From Neisseria animalis (lineage in GTDB: Bacteria; Pseudomonadota; Gammaproteobacteria; Burkholderiales; Neisseriaceae): a stretch of 64,000 nucleotides of DNA. Positions 1-10,199 of this stretch are shown here, one piece after another (the first letter of the stretch is position 1; each line of letters opens with the position of its first letter). Where the stretch lies: contig NZ_LR134287.1 in the NCBI RefSeq assembly GCF_900636515.1, positions 806,001-870,000 on the forward strand, read 5' to 3'. The notes under the pieces are model-generated. The model was not told where the DNA came from. It saw only the letters and a list, made by a program, of their open reading frames with translations, and did no database searches. The position numbers and the translations under genes were made by a program.

Positions 1-1254
<1,254 letters not shown>

Positions 1255-1261
1255 TTAAAAG

Positions 1262-1393
1262 AAAACGGAGTTTCTGCGAAGCTAAAACGGAGTTTCTGCG
1301 AAGCTAAAACGGAGTTTCTGCGAAGCTAAAACGGAGTTTCTGCGAAGCTAAAACGGAGTTTCTGCAAGGTTAAAACAGAGTTTCTGTGAAGCA
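1262..1393. repeat. 22-bp tandem repeat, six units, upstream of argS fragment
   Basis: The unit AAAACGGAGTTTCTGCGAAG followed by CT is repeated head to tail. Units at 1262, 1284, 1306 and 1328 are identical; those at 1350 and 1372 are degenerate. The array lies 40 bp upstream of the argS start codon and downstream of the mnmC terminator, so it sits in the argS leader or promoter region. An identical array is expected in front of the intact argS if the duplication model is right. Confidence 0.95.
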
Positions 1394-1415
1394 GGACAAA
1401 GTTTTGGCGGTAAAA

Positions 1416-1453
1416 GCCGTCTGCAAAATCAAGGTAACGGTTTTGCAGACGGC
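1416..1453 (-). terminator. Inverted uptake-sequence pair, terminator of mnmC-like gene
   Basis: GCCGTCTGCAAAA and its reverse complement form a 13-bp stem just downstream of the mnmC-like stop codon, the usual Neisseria arrangement in which paired uptake sequences serve as a terminator. Confidence 0.75.
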
Positions 1454-1464
1454 CTGCCTGCGGA

Positions 1465-3117
1465 TTATTCCGTTGCAAGCAAGGGCTGTTGGCGAATAAT
1501 GGCGCGGATAACGGTTCGGTTGGGGTGCAGGGCTTGGCGGAGTGTCGGCGACAGCGGTTGCGGCAAACCGAGCATTTCGGCAACTAAAGAAGCGGAGCAG
1601 ATGGGGGCGGTTGTCAGGCCGCGTGTGCCGTGGGCGGTGTTGAGATAGGCGTTGGGCAGGTAGGGGCAGGGCGTAAGGATACGGTAGTTTTTGTCTAAGG
1701 CGAGTTTGGCATAAGCCTGCTGCATGGCGGAAATGTTGCCGACTGCGCCCACCATGGGCAGATGGTCGGGGCTGTCGCAACGCAGGGCGGCATGGCCGGA
1801 AGCAGGCAGGTGCATATTCATGCCGTCTGTATATTCGGCAAGCAGGTCGTACGCCAGCAGCGGATGCAGACGGTGCAGCATACGGCGGTTTTCCATTTCA
1901 TCGGTTTCCTGCCAACGCTCATCGTTGTTGTTGATGCCGAATGTTGCGCCGTAGCAGTGCAGGTTTTGCCAAGCAGGGCTGATGTAGCTTTCTCCGGAAA
2001 CGGCGCATTTGAGTTGTGCGGATAAGGTACCGGCGCGGGCAAGGCCGGTTTGGCCGCGGATTTGGCGGTACGGCAGGGCGGCAACATCGGTTTCGGCCGC
2101 ATAGGGGCTGTGTGCCCCCATGCAGTACACGATGTGACTGCCCTCGAATGTGTCTTGCGGGGTATGTGCGAACCAGCGGTTTTGCCGGTACTCCGAACGG
2201 CAGAGCGGAGAATGTTCGCGAACGGTGATGAGGGGGTGGTCGAGCAGGGCGCGTATCAGGCCGGGCGGGTTGAGCCATACGCCTTGCGGCCAATACATGC
2301 CGTCTGCAAAAAAGTCCAAACCGCTGATGGTTTGTATTTCGGACGATGTAACGCGGCGGTAGAGGTGCCGGTGGTGGGTATGCAGGGTCAATGCCTGATG
2401 GCGTTTGCGTTCGGCTTCGTTGTAATCGAGGTGGACAACGCCGCTGCCGCCCCAGCAGTCTGCTTCGGGGAGCAGGGTTTCCAGCAGACGGCGGGTGTAG
2501 CCGTAGCCGGCCAGCAGCAGTTCGGTTTGCTCGGTCGGATTGGGCGAGATTTTGGCATAAAGCAGCCCTTGCCGGTTGCCCGAACCGCCTTGTGCGATAC
2601 GGCCGCGTTCCAATACGGTAACGGGTATGCCTTGTTCTGCCAGCAGCCGTGCGGTGGACGCACCGGCAATACCTGCGCCGATAACCAATACGCTGTCGGG
2701 CGGTGTGTGATTTGCAGACGGCATAAACCACGGTTTGGGCGCGGGGGAGGCGGTTTGCGGCAATGCTTCGGTTTGCCAAATCAGCGGGGCGTTACCGAAA
2801 TAATCGGGCAATCTGTCGGCGCAGACGGGCGGGGCAATCCACAAATGGACATCGGGCAGAAGGTGCTCGACAACATTCATGCCGTTGAATTGCAGACATT
2901 GTGTGGCTTTTTGCAGACGGCTTTGCCACTCGGCAGCAGAAGCAGACGGCAATTTTTGAGAAGTATATGCCGTGGTTTCTTCTTCCGTGAATGCAAATTC
3001 AGGGATTTTATTGTCAGGCAAACAAATAATCAGGTACAGCGGTTTGGTGTGTGCGGCGGTTGCGCGTTGCAATGCGGAAAGAGAGGGCGGAGTACGCCAA
3101 GCAAGGTAGGTTGCCAT
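1465..3117 (-). CDS. mnmC: MnmC-like FAD-dependent oxidoreductase lacking the methyltransferase domain
   Basis: A 550-residue flavoprotein resembling the C-terminal oxidase half of MnmC, which removes the carboxymethyl group from cmnm5(s2)U34 of tRNA. The FAD-binding GAGIAG is at residues 147-152, followed by the family motif SGNRQGLLYAK near 180 and RCDSPDHLPMVG and LGTRGLTTAP-type segments near the C-terminus (seen here as HGTRGLTTAP). Bifunctional MnmC has about 250 residues of methyltransferase before the FAD domain. Here only about 140 residues precede it and they show no SAM-binding GxGxG motif. The methylation step would need another enzyme; an MnmM-like gene lies at 49461-50042. Start ATG at 3117, with an uptake sequence immediately upstream. 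Being a general DAO-fold enzyme of other function is the alternative. Confidence 0.75.
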   Translation of the reverse strand: MATYLAWRTPPSLSALQRATAAHTKPLYLIICLPDNKIPEFAFTEEETTAYTSQKLPSASAAEWQSRLQKATQCLQFNGMNVVEHLLPDVHLWIAPPVCADRLPDYFGNAPLIWQTEALPQTASPAPKPWFMPSANHTPPDSVLVIGAGIAGASTARLLAEQGIPVTVLERGRIAQGGSGNRQGLLYAKISPNPTEQTELLLAGYGYTRRLLETLLPEADCWGGSGVVHLDYNEAERKRHQALTLHTHHRHLYRRVTSSEIQTISGLDFFADGMYWPQGVWLNPPGLIRALLDHPLITVREHSPLCRSEYRQNRWFAHTPQDTFEGSHIVYCMGAHSPYAAETDVAALPYRQIRGQTGLARAGTLSAQLKCAVSGESYISPAWQNLHCYGATFGINNNDERWQETDEMENRRMLHRLHPLLAYDLLAEYTDGMNMHLPASGHAALRCDSPDHLPMVGAVGNISAMQQAYAKLALDKNYRILTPCPYLPNAYLNTAHGTRGLTTAPICSASLVAEMLGLPQPLSPTLRQALHPNRTVIRAIIRQQPLLATE

Positions 3118-3147
3118 GATGATGCCGTCTGAAAAATACGCTGTTTG

Positions 3148-3918
3148 CTAAAACCAGCGGTATTGCGGTTTGATGATGTCTTGCAAGTCATGCCAGTAAA
3201 CGGTCAATTCGATTGCTCCTGCCGCCCACGGGCCGACTTCGTAAGGGCTGTAATGAAATGTCAGCCCGTCGGCGGTAGTGGTGAAGTTGGTCAGCGGGGC
3301 TTCGGCTGCAAAAAAGGTTTTGTGGTCGCGTAGGGCTGCATCGCATTCGCTTTCATTCGTACAGCCGGAATGTTCGCGGATATAGTTGTCGTATGCGTTT
3401 TGCAGCAACCCGTTCAAGCGGGGGCGCGTACCGCTTCGGAGTAAATCGTCGAGGGTAATGAGTTTGCTGCTGTCTGCATCCAGCATGAAATAGCGGATGG
3501 TGTAATGATTGTGCGCACCGCCGGTATAGCTGTCGGCAAAGTTGCGGAAATAGGCAATATTGCCGCGCTGGTAAAGCAATGCGGTATCGTCATAAAAATA
3601 AAGGTTGTCGATATGGCTGCCGGCTTTGCGGTATTCGCGCAATTCGTTGAAAGTTTCCGCAAAAGCCGTGCGGTATTGCTTTTGCCGGTCTTGGTCGGAG
3701 AGGATAAGTTCGGCGTCTGCCTGCAATGCAGCGTATTTAATGGTTTCGTCAACCGATTCAGAACCTGTTTTCGGCAGGGTAATGCGTATTTCCGCACATA
3801 CGTTGTCTTTCAGACATTTTTTCTGTGCATGGAAAGTGTAGCTGTCGGTGGACAGCAGCGGTGTTTGGGCGGCTGCGGCGGCAGGCAGGGCAAGCAGGAA
3901 GAAAGCGGTTTTTTTCAT
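3148..3918 (-). CDS. DUF3298/RsiV-like secreted protein
   Basis: I take ATG 3918 as the start because it follows an AAAGG ribosome site and begins a clear Sec signal peptide (MKKTAFFLLALPAAAAAQ); the open frame extends upstream to 3966 without support. The mature protein of about 235 residues ends in a segment (SPYEVGPWAAGAIELTV) typical of the DUF3298 domain found in RsiV-type anti-sigma factors and periplasmic lysozyme-binding proteins. There is no lipobox. It is probably periplasmic; lysozyme binding is inference only. Its first 27 codons are duplicated at the left edge of the window. Confidence 0.75.
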   Translation of the reverse strand: MKKTAFFLLALPAAAAAQTPLLSTDSYTFHAQKKCLKDNVCAEIRITLPKTGSESVDETIKYAALQADAELILSDQDRQKQYRTAFAETFNELREYRKAGSHIDNLYFYDDTALLYQRGNIAYFRNFADSYTGGAHNHYTIRYFMLDADSSKLITLDDLLRSGTRPRLNGLLQNAYDNYIREHSGCTNESECDAALRDHKTFFAAEAPLTNFTTTADGLTFHYSPYEVGPWAAGAIELTVYWHDLQDIIKPQYRWF

Positions 3919-4100
3919 GATTCCGACCTTTGGGAAATGGAATTTTGCAGACGGCATATCGCGCATCTTGGGGCGTTGGGATTTAAAAAACGTATTCTTG
4001 CAATAGTTTATAACAATAGTTTATCAGTTTGTATTCTTTACTAAACCAGCCTTTGGCAGTACCGTATTTACCAAAATTTTCATCATGGTTTTTATGCAAA
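3838..4100. repeat. Direct repeat, right copy (duplication junction)
   Basis: Identical to bases 1-263. It covers the 5' end of the DUF3298 gene and 180 bp of upstream DNA; identity ends at 4100. The sequence 4101-4205 after it is unique and leads to the xseA stop codon. No gene is visible between 3919 and 4205. Confidence 0.9.
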
Positions 4101-4205
4101 TTATCCAAATAAAAATAATGCTTTTGAGAGGAACGATTCTGACAATCTTGCTGTTCGGCAAACTTAAAAAATTGATGATGGAACAATTTTTGCAATATTC
4201 GGCGT

Positions 4206-5561
4206 TCAGGAAAAATCAAACAAATCCCCCTGCGCCGCTTCGCCGGTAACGCGCACGTCGGTTTCTCCGTCGGCAAAGGTGATGTGCAGTTTCTGCCCCT
4301 GTTTCAACGCCGCCGCGCTGCGGACGACTTGCCCGCGCGTATTTTTCACCACCGAAAAGCCGCGTTCCAAAATATGCTGCGGCGACACCGCTTCCAAAAG
4401 GGCGGCCTGCTTTTCCAAGGCTTGGCGGCGTTGTTGCAGCAGCAGGGCAAACGATTGCGGCAAGGCCGTCTGAAACTTCGCCACTTCGCGCCTTGCCGTG
4501 GCGGTATCCGGCCTGCCGTGTTGCAGCGACTGTTTCGCCCGTTCAAACTGCTGTGTGCGGAAACGCTGGTTTTGCAGCATGGCAAAACGCAGGTTTTGCG
4601 CCAGCGTATTCAAATAAGCGCGTTCGTCGCCGAGCTTTTGGCGCGGATGGCGGATTTGCCGCGCCAGCCAGTCTACGCGCTGGCTGGCATCGTAATAACG
4701 CTGTTGGAGCACGTCTTTCAGACGGCCTTGCAGCAGGGCGAGCTTCGCCAGCGTTTCCAAACGGTTGGGGCTGACGAGTTCCGCCGCACCGGTGGGTGTG
4801 GGGGCGCGCACATCGGCGGCGAAGTCCGACAGCGTAAAGTCTGTTTCGTGCCCCACGCCGCTGACCACGGGAACCGTACAGGCTTCGATGGCGCGGACGA
4901 CCGCTTCTTCGTTAAACGCCCACAAATCCTCGATGCTGCCCCCGCCGCGGCACACAATCAGCACATCCGTTTCCGCCCGCGCCGAGGCCGTCCGAACCGC
5001 TTGGGCAATCTGCAATTCGCTGCCCGCACCCTGTACCGCAGTCGGATAAACCACCACCGGAATTTCCGGTGCGCGCCGTTTGAGCGTCGTGACCACATCG
5101 CGCAAGGCCGCCGCCGCCAAACTGGTAACGATGCCGATGGCGCGGGGACGTTCGGGCAGAGGTTTTTTCCGCGCCGCATCAAATACGCCCTCGGCCTGCA
5201 ATTTCGTTTTCAGCCGCTCATAAGCTTCGTAAAGCCGTCCCAAACCCATCAGCCGCACTTCGTTTACCGTAATCTGAAATTCGCCCCGCGCCTCGTAAAT
5301 GCTGATTTTGCCCGATACCTCGATGTGGCCGCCCTCTTTCAGGGGCGCGGCCAAACGCGCGGCCGTACCTTTAAACATGGCGCAGCGTACTTGGGCACGG
5401 CTGTCTTTGAGCGAGAAATAATAATGCCCGCTGGAGGCGCGGGTTAAATTCGATACCTCGCCCGCAATCCACAGGCCGGAGAGGTGGTCTTCCAGCAGGT
5501 TTTTGGCGAGTGCGTTGAGTTCGGAAACGGAAAGGGCGGTCGGGGCGAAAAGTTCGGACAT
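4206..5561 (-). CDS. xseA: Exodeoxyribonuclease VII large subunit
   Basis: The 451-residue product has the N-terminal OB-fold (LWIAGEVSNLTRASSGHYYFSL, residues 30-50, partly quoted), the catalytic Exonuc_VII_L core (GIVTS near 145, VCRGGGSIEDLWAFN near 205 and SGVGHETDFTLSDF near 240) and a long helical C-terminal region. With the small subunit XseB it degrades single-stranded DNA to oligonucleotides. Length matches the family. No xseB is adjacent. Two uptake sequences of the TGAA type lie inside the gene. Confidence 0.97.
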   Translation of the reverse strand: MSELFAPTALSVSELNALAKNLLEDHLSGLWIAGEVSNLTRASSGHYYFSLKDSRAQVRCAMFKGTAARLAAPLKEGGHIEVSGKISIYEARGEFQITVNEVRLMGLGRLYEAYERLKTKLQAEGVFDAARKKPLPERPRAIGIVTSLAAAALRDVVTTLKRRAPEIPVVVYPTAVQGAGSELQIAQAVRTASARAETDVLIVCRGGGSIEDLWAFNEEAVVRAIEACTVPVVSGVGHETDFTLSDFAADVRAPTPTGAAELVSPNRLETLAKLALLQGRLKDVLQQRYYDASQRVDWLARQIRHPRQKLGDERAYLNTLAQNLRFAMLQNQRFRTQQFERAKQSLQHGRPDTATARREVAKFQTALPQSFALLLQQRRQALEKQAALLEAVSPQHILERGFSVVKNTRGQVVRSAAALKQGQKLHITFADGETDVRVTGEAAQGDLFDFS

Positions 5562-5680
5562 AAGGGATGGCGGCGGAGATAAAGAATGGGCGGATTATAA
5601 AGGTTTTCAGACGGCCTTTGTAGCCGTGCGGCTTTGATGATATATTCATCACGGTTACGATAAAAATAAATGGGGAACGC

Positions 5681-6637
5681 ATGAAACATATTTTGATTGA
5701 TTTTGAAAACGTCCGACCAAAAGCGGAGCAGTTGAACGGGCTTGATGGTGAAAACTGCCATATTTGGCTTTTTTTAGGAAAGTTGCAGCAGAAAACTTTA
5801 TCAGTAGAGTTGTGTGAGGCTTTATGCCGTTTCGGGAAAAACGTGCATTTTGTGCGCGTTGCCAAAACCGGTAAAAATGCGTTGGACTTTTATTTGGCAT
5901 ATTATTTGGGCAAAATTACCGAGCAAGACCGTGAAGCATTGATTTGTATCCTGTCGTGTGACGGCGGGTTTGATGTTTTGGTGGAGCATTTGGCCGATGC
6001 GAAACTTTGCAGGGGAATCGTTCGCCTGTCGGAATTGTCGGAAGCGGTACAAAGTGAAGCGGTTTTATTGGAAAAGCAGGAAGTGGTGCAAGATAATAAT
6101 GATGTGGAAATATCAGTGCCTGTCCCTTTGCATCAATCGCCGACTTTTATCAACCAATGTGCGAAGAAAGCGGTCAGCTTATTGATTCAGCCTGATACAT
6201 TCCGCCCGAGGGTCATGAAAAATCTGCAAACCGGGTTATCCAAGCTGTTTGAGGAAGAATTTGTAACATTTGATGACAATCAAAAGCAGGAAGCAGTAGA
6301 TCTGATTATTAAGAGAATGACAGATAAAGAATTGATTTCTTTGGAGAGCGGTACGAATCTTGTTTGCTATCATTTGGACAGCGATAGTATTTTAAAGCGT
6401 TTGGTTGGGAAGTTGGCCGCAGCCAAACCCAAAACCGTACCTGCTGCAAAAAATGTATTGCGTTCGCAGGCGCAGATTTTTTGTGTGGAAATTGAAGAGG
6501 CAACAATAGACGATATATTGAAATTTTGCCTGACCAAGAAGATTTTGAGGATAAAAGGCGCAAAAATCGAATATCCCCCCTTTTCCTTTGGAAATCAGAG
6601 CACAACCTCCTGCGGTCATTGCGGCTCAAGAGGATGA
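5681..6637 (+). CDS. NYN/PIN-like domain protein (frameshifted; N-terminal part)
   Basis: The start MKHILIDFENV, the Asp at IDFENV, the GKNALDFYLAYYLG segment and LSCDGGFD are typical of NYN/PIN-like nuclease domains (residues 1-130), usually RNases with acidic metal-binding residues. The rest contains a winged-helix-like unit (about residues 165-235). The frame leaves the conserved sequence at a run of six C (6574-6579). With five C the frame would continue into the segment ending at 6839, giving 385 residues. As written the last residues after IEYPP are out-of-frame. Isolated gene, divergent from xseA. The RNA target is unknown. Confidence 0.75.
   Translation: MKHILIDFENVRPKAEQLNGLDGENCHIWLFLGKLQQKTLSVELCEALCRFGKNVHFVRVAKTGKNALDFYLAYYLGKITEQDREALICILSCDGGFDVLVEHLADAKLCRGIVRLSELSEAVQSEAVLLEKQEVVQDNNDVEISVPVPLHQSPTFINQCAKKAVSLLIQPDTFRPRVMKNLQTGLSKLFEEEFVTFDDNQKQEAVDLIIKRMTDKELISLESGTNLVCYHLDSDSILKRLVGKLAAAKPKTVPAAKNVLRSQAQIFCVEIEEATIDDILKFCLTKKILRIKGAKIEYPPFSFGNQSTTSCGHCGSRG
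6574..6579. repeat. C6 tract at the frameshift of the NYN gene
   Basis: Six consecutive C residues. Removing one joins the two fragments into a 385-codon frame. Six is short for a classical phase-variation tract, so a fixed mutation or sequencing error is also possible. Confidence 0.8.
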
Positions 6638-6839
6638 TATGCAAATCATGCAGAAGGTTTCCGCATATTTTAAAAAATTCGCTAAGAACAAACCTTCCAG
6701 CCGCAGTGCATTACGCAATTCATTTCAATCGGTTTTAAAGTTATCAGACAAGAAAATTGAAAAGTTGATTAACCGTTTGGTTCATGAGAAAAAAATCAGT
6801 ATCAGCAATACCGGAAAAATCAGTTATTTAAAAATATAA
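6588..6839 (+). pseudogene. C-terminal fragment of the NYN-domain gene, other frame
   Basis: This frame holds a lysine-rich helical segment (KVSAYFKKFAKN, then [19 protein letters not shown]) that resembles the winged-helix-like unit in the upstream fragment. It has no ribosome site of its own. The codons before it read sensibly in this frame back to the C6 tract at 6574-6579. I read it as the detached C-terminus of the gene starting at 5681. The stop codon is directly followed by an uptake sequence and lpxK. Confidence 0.7.
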
Positions 6840-6853
6840 GGCCGTCTGCAAAA

Positions 6854-7888
6854 ATGCCCAAACTCCACCAAATCATCGAACATCATTGGCAACGCCCGAA
6901 TCCGCTGCTGTCGTTTTTCCTCAAGCCGTTTTCATGGGTGTTTGCGCGGATTGCCGCCAAGCGGCGGGCGGATTTTTTATCAGGCCGTCTGAAAAGCGAG
7001 AAGCTGCCCGTGCCGGTGGTGGTTGTCGGCAATATCCATGCGGGCGGCGCGGGCAAAACGCCGGTGGTGTCGTCGCTGGTGTCGGGTTTGCAGCGGCGCG
7101 GCGTGAAAGTGGGCATCATCAGCCGCGGTTACGGGCGCAAGGATAAAGCGGTTCATGTGTTGGGCGCGCAATCAACAGCGGCGCAGGCAGGCGACGAGCC
7201 GCTGCTGCTCTACCGCCAAACCGCCGCGCCGACGGCGGTGGGCAGCCGCCGCGCGGAGGCGGGCAGGGCATTGCTGGCGGCTTATCCCGATTTGGATATG
7301 ATTGTCGCCGACGACGGTTTGCAGCATTATGCCTTGCAGCGTGATGTGGAAATTGCGGTATTCCCCGCTGCGGATACGGCGCGGCAGGATTTGGATTTGA
7401 TGCCAAACGGCGGCCTGCGCGAGCCTTTGGGCCGTTTGAACAGCGTGGACGCGGTGGTGGTGGGCGGCGGCAGGGCGGCGGCGGATTTCAGGCCGTCTGA
7501 ACATTTGTTTCACAGCCGTGTTGAAGCGGGGCAGATATACCGTTTCAACGATAAAAGCGAAACCGCCGATTTAGGCCGTCTGAAAAACAGCAGCTTTGCC
7601 GCCGTGGCCGGGATTGCCAAGCCCGAGCGTTTTTTCAACAGCCTGCGCGACATGGGGCTGAATCCCGCGCAAACCGTCGCGCTGCCCGACCACGCCGATT
7701 TCTCTCCTGCCGATCTGCCGCAGGCCGGGGCGGTAATCATCACCGAAAAAGACGCGGTGAAGCTTTCGCCCTCCGCAGCAACGGAAAATGTGTGGGTACT
7801 GCCCATTTGTGCGATAATCGAACCTGATTTGGCGGACTTTGTTTTAGGGGCTGCCGGCATTTCGCCACGCGGCAATATTGGGGCGTAA
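6854..7888 (+). CDS. lpxK: Tetraacyldisaccharide 4'-kinase
   Basis: The 344-residue inner-membrane enzyme phosphorylates the 4' position of the lipid A disaccharide, sixth step of the Raetz pathway. A membrane-associated N-terminus ([20 protein letters not shown]) is followed by the Walker A-like [12 protein letters not shown] at about residues 58-69 and [17 protein letters not shown] near 150. Length fits the family. The only Shine-Dalgarno candidate is the AGG of an uptake sequence ending just before the ATG. UPF0434 and kdsB follow, a lipid A/Kdo grouping also seen in E. coli. Confidence 0.97.
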   Translation: MPKLHQIIEHHWQRPNPLLSFFLKPFSWVFARIAAKRRADFLSGRLKSEKLPVPVVVVGNIHAGGAGKTPVVSSLVSGLQRRGVKVGIISRGYGRKDKAVHVLGAQSTAAQAGDEPLLLYRQTAAPTAVGSRRAEAGRALLAAYPDLDMIVADDGLQHYALQRDVEIAVFPAADTARQDLDLMPNGGLREPLGRLNSVDAVVVGGGRAAADFRPSEHLFHSRVEAGQIYRFNDKSETADLGRLKNSSFAAVAGIAKPERFFNSLRDMGLNPAQTVALPDHADFSPADLPQAGAVIITEKDAVKLSPSAATENVWVLPICAIIEPDLADFVLGAAGISPRGNIGA

Positions 7889-8206
7889 AAGCGCGCCTGC
7901 TGCGTTGGAAATGCCCGCAAGGTGTCCGGCTTTGCGGTACTTTCAGCTTTGCAGGTCCGCAAGCTGCCCGCTTTGCAGCCTTGCATTTGCGCCAAATTTA
8001 TTCCGCAGGCGGATGGGCGGCACCTTGGGCCGTCTGCAAACCAACCGGCAGGGTGTGGCGCAAACCGCGCACGTGCTTTTTTATTTTGATATTTTTTGAT
8101 ATTTTGAATTCGGCAAACGCGCGTACCCTCCGCCCCCTAATCCAAGCCTGCCGCCCCGAATATCAGGCCGTCTGAAACGGCCGACCAACCAACGGAACCA
8201 ACCCAT
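7889..8206. other. Intergenic region between lpxK and UPF0434 gene
   Basis: 318 bp without a convincing gene. It contains an uptake sequence near 8030 and one at about 8167-8176, plus a short A/T stretch with a repeated TTTTGATAT near 8082-8104. The A/T stretch could hold a promoter for the downstream pair, but I cannot assign -35/-10 boxes with confidence. Confidence 0.5.
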
Positions 8207-8389
8207 ATGGAAAAAAAATTTTTAGACATCCTGGTCTGCCCCGTTACCAAAGGCAAACTCGAATACCGTCAGGACAAGCAGGAGTTGTGGAGCCGCCAAG
8301 CCAAGCTGGCGTATCCGATTCGTGACGGCATTCCCTATATGCTGGAAAACGAAGCGCGCGAATTGAGCGAAGAGGAGTTGCACGCATGA
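8207..8389 (+). CDS. UPF0434/Trm112-like small protein (YcaR type)
   Basis: A 60-residue protein with the family features [16 protein letters not shown] at the N-terminus and [11 protein letters not shown] near residue 45. Trm112-like proteins are small zinc-ribbon-type partners of methyltransferases in other organisms; the bacterial YcaR group usually has fewer cysteines, and here only one is visible. The role is unknown, but the gene is conserved next to kdsB. Its stop overlaps the kdsB start by 4 bp, so the two are translationally coupled. Confidence 0.9.
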   Translation: MEKKFLDILVCPVTKGKLEYRQDKQELWSRQAKLAYPIRDGIPYMLENEARELSEEELHA

Positions 8390-9144
8390 CCGAATTTGTC
8401 GTTTTGATTCCGGCGAGGCTGTCGTCTTCGCGCCTGCCGGGCAAGGCTTTGGCCGACATCTGCGGCAAACCGATGGTGGTGCGCGTGGCAGAGCAGGCCG
8501 CCAAAAGCAACGCGGTGCGCGTGGTGGTGGCGACCGACCATGCCGATATTCAGACGGCCTGCGCGGCGCACGGCGTGGAAGTGGTCATGACTTCCGAAAA
8601 ACACGAAAGCGGCAGCACCCGTTTGGCCGAAGCAGCCGCCCTGTTGAAGCTGCCACAGCACCAAATCGTGGTGAATGTACAGGGCGACGAGCCTTTAATC
8701 GAGCCGGAACTGATTAACCGCACCGCCGAAGTATTGGTGGAAAACAATGTGCAGATGGCAACCGCCGCGCACGAGCTGCACGATTTCGACGAGTTTATGA
8801 ATCCGAACGTGGTCAAAGTCGTACTCGATAAAAACCGCAACGCGCTCTATTTCAGCCGCGCCCCGATTGCCTATCCGCGCGACAGCATGCTCCGCGGCGA
8901 GAAAAAGCTGCCCGAAACCGTGCCGCTGCGCCATATCGGTATTTACGCCTACCGTGCCGGATTTTTGCAACGCTACGCCGAAATGAGCGTGTCGCCGCTG
9001 GAAACCACCGAATCTCTGGAGCAGTTGCGCGTGTTGTGGCACGGCTTCCCGATTGCGGTGGAAATAACCGGCAAAGCCCCGGCCGCCGGTGTGGATACGC
9101 AGGAAGATTTGGACCGCGTGCGGGCAGCGTTTCAGGCCGTCTGA
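8386..9144 (+). CDS. kdsB: 3-deoxy-manno-octulosonate cytidylyltransferase
   Basis: The 252-residue enzyme activates Kdo with CTP to CMP-Kdo for lipooligosaccharide inner-core synthesis. Diagnostic sequences: [17 protein letters not shown] (residues 5-21, nucleotide binding), [21 protein letters not shown] near 100 and [12 protein letters not shown] near 185. Length matches the family. Overlaps the preceding small gene by 4 bp and is followed by uptake sequences and then adk. Confidence 0.97.
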   Translation: MTEFVVLIPARLSSSRLPGKALADICGKPMVVRVAEQAAKSNAVRVVVATDHADIQTACAAHGVEVVMTSEKHESGSTRLAEAAALLKLPQHQIVVNVQGDEPLIEPELINRTAEVLVENNVQMATAAHELHDFDEFMNPNVVKVVLDKNRNALYFSRAPIAYPRDSMLRGEKKLPETVPLRHIGIYAYRAGFLQRYAEMSVSPLETTESLEQLRVLWHGFPIAVEITGKAPAAGVDTQEDLDRVRAAFQAV

Positions 9145-9282
9145 AACAGGCCGGCAGTACGCAAAACGGCAGGGCGGATTTTCCGTGCGGCAGGCCGTCC
9201 GGACAGCGGCAGACTTTTCAGACGGCCTGTAAAGTATTATGATAAATAATGTAAAGTTTTTAACACTTCATCCATCGTTTAA

Positions 9283-9939
<657 letters not shown>

Positions 9940-9968
9940 TTCCGTATCGCCATATTGGTTTTGAAATG

Positions 9969-10008
9969 AAAAGGCCGTCTGCAAATTTGATTTTGCAGAC
10001 GGCCTTTT
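9969..10008 (+). terminator. Inverted uptake-sequence terminator of adk
   Basis: A 17-bp perfect stem built from AAAAGGCCGTCTGCAAA and its complement, with a 6-nt loop and a T-rich 3' arm. It lies 29 bp after the adk stop. Confidence 0.9.
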
Positions 10009-10040
10009 ATGCGGATGGCTTATACGGTTTGTTGTGTGAA

Positions 10041-10147
10041 TATAGTCTTTTAAAATAAGAATGATACGGCGTTGCTTTGCCTTGTCGTACTATCTGTACT
10101 GTCTGCGGCTTCGCTGCCTTGTCTCATTCTCATTTTATTCGACTATA
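10041..10147 (-). repeat. Correia-type repeat element (107 bp), copy 1
   Basis: Bounded by TATAGTC/GACTATA ends with terminal inverted repeats of about 24 bp. The internal sequence (GCCTTGTCGTACTATCTGTA) is the reverse complement of the other copies with a few changes. It matches the short, internally deleted Correia element of Neisseria, a non-autonomous MITE. Lies between the 3' ends of adk and the dehydrogenase gene. Confidence 0.9.
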
Positions 10148-10199
10148 AAAAGTGCCGTATGCCATGTTTGTACGATGACATACGGCAGTGCTTTTTATT

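Noticed and set aside
8210..8219. Run of A residues at the start of the UPF0434 gene as a phase-variation tract
   Set aside because: The run codes for the normal N-terminal lysines and the frame is intact. Such short A runs are common in Lys codons.
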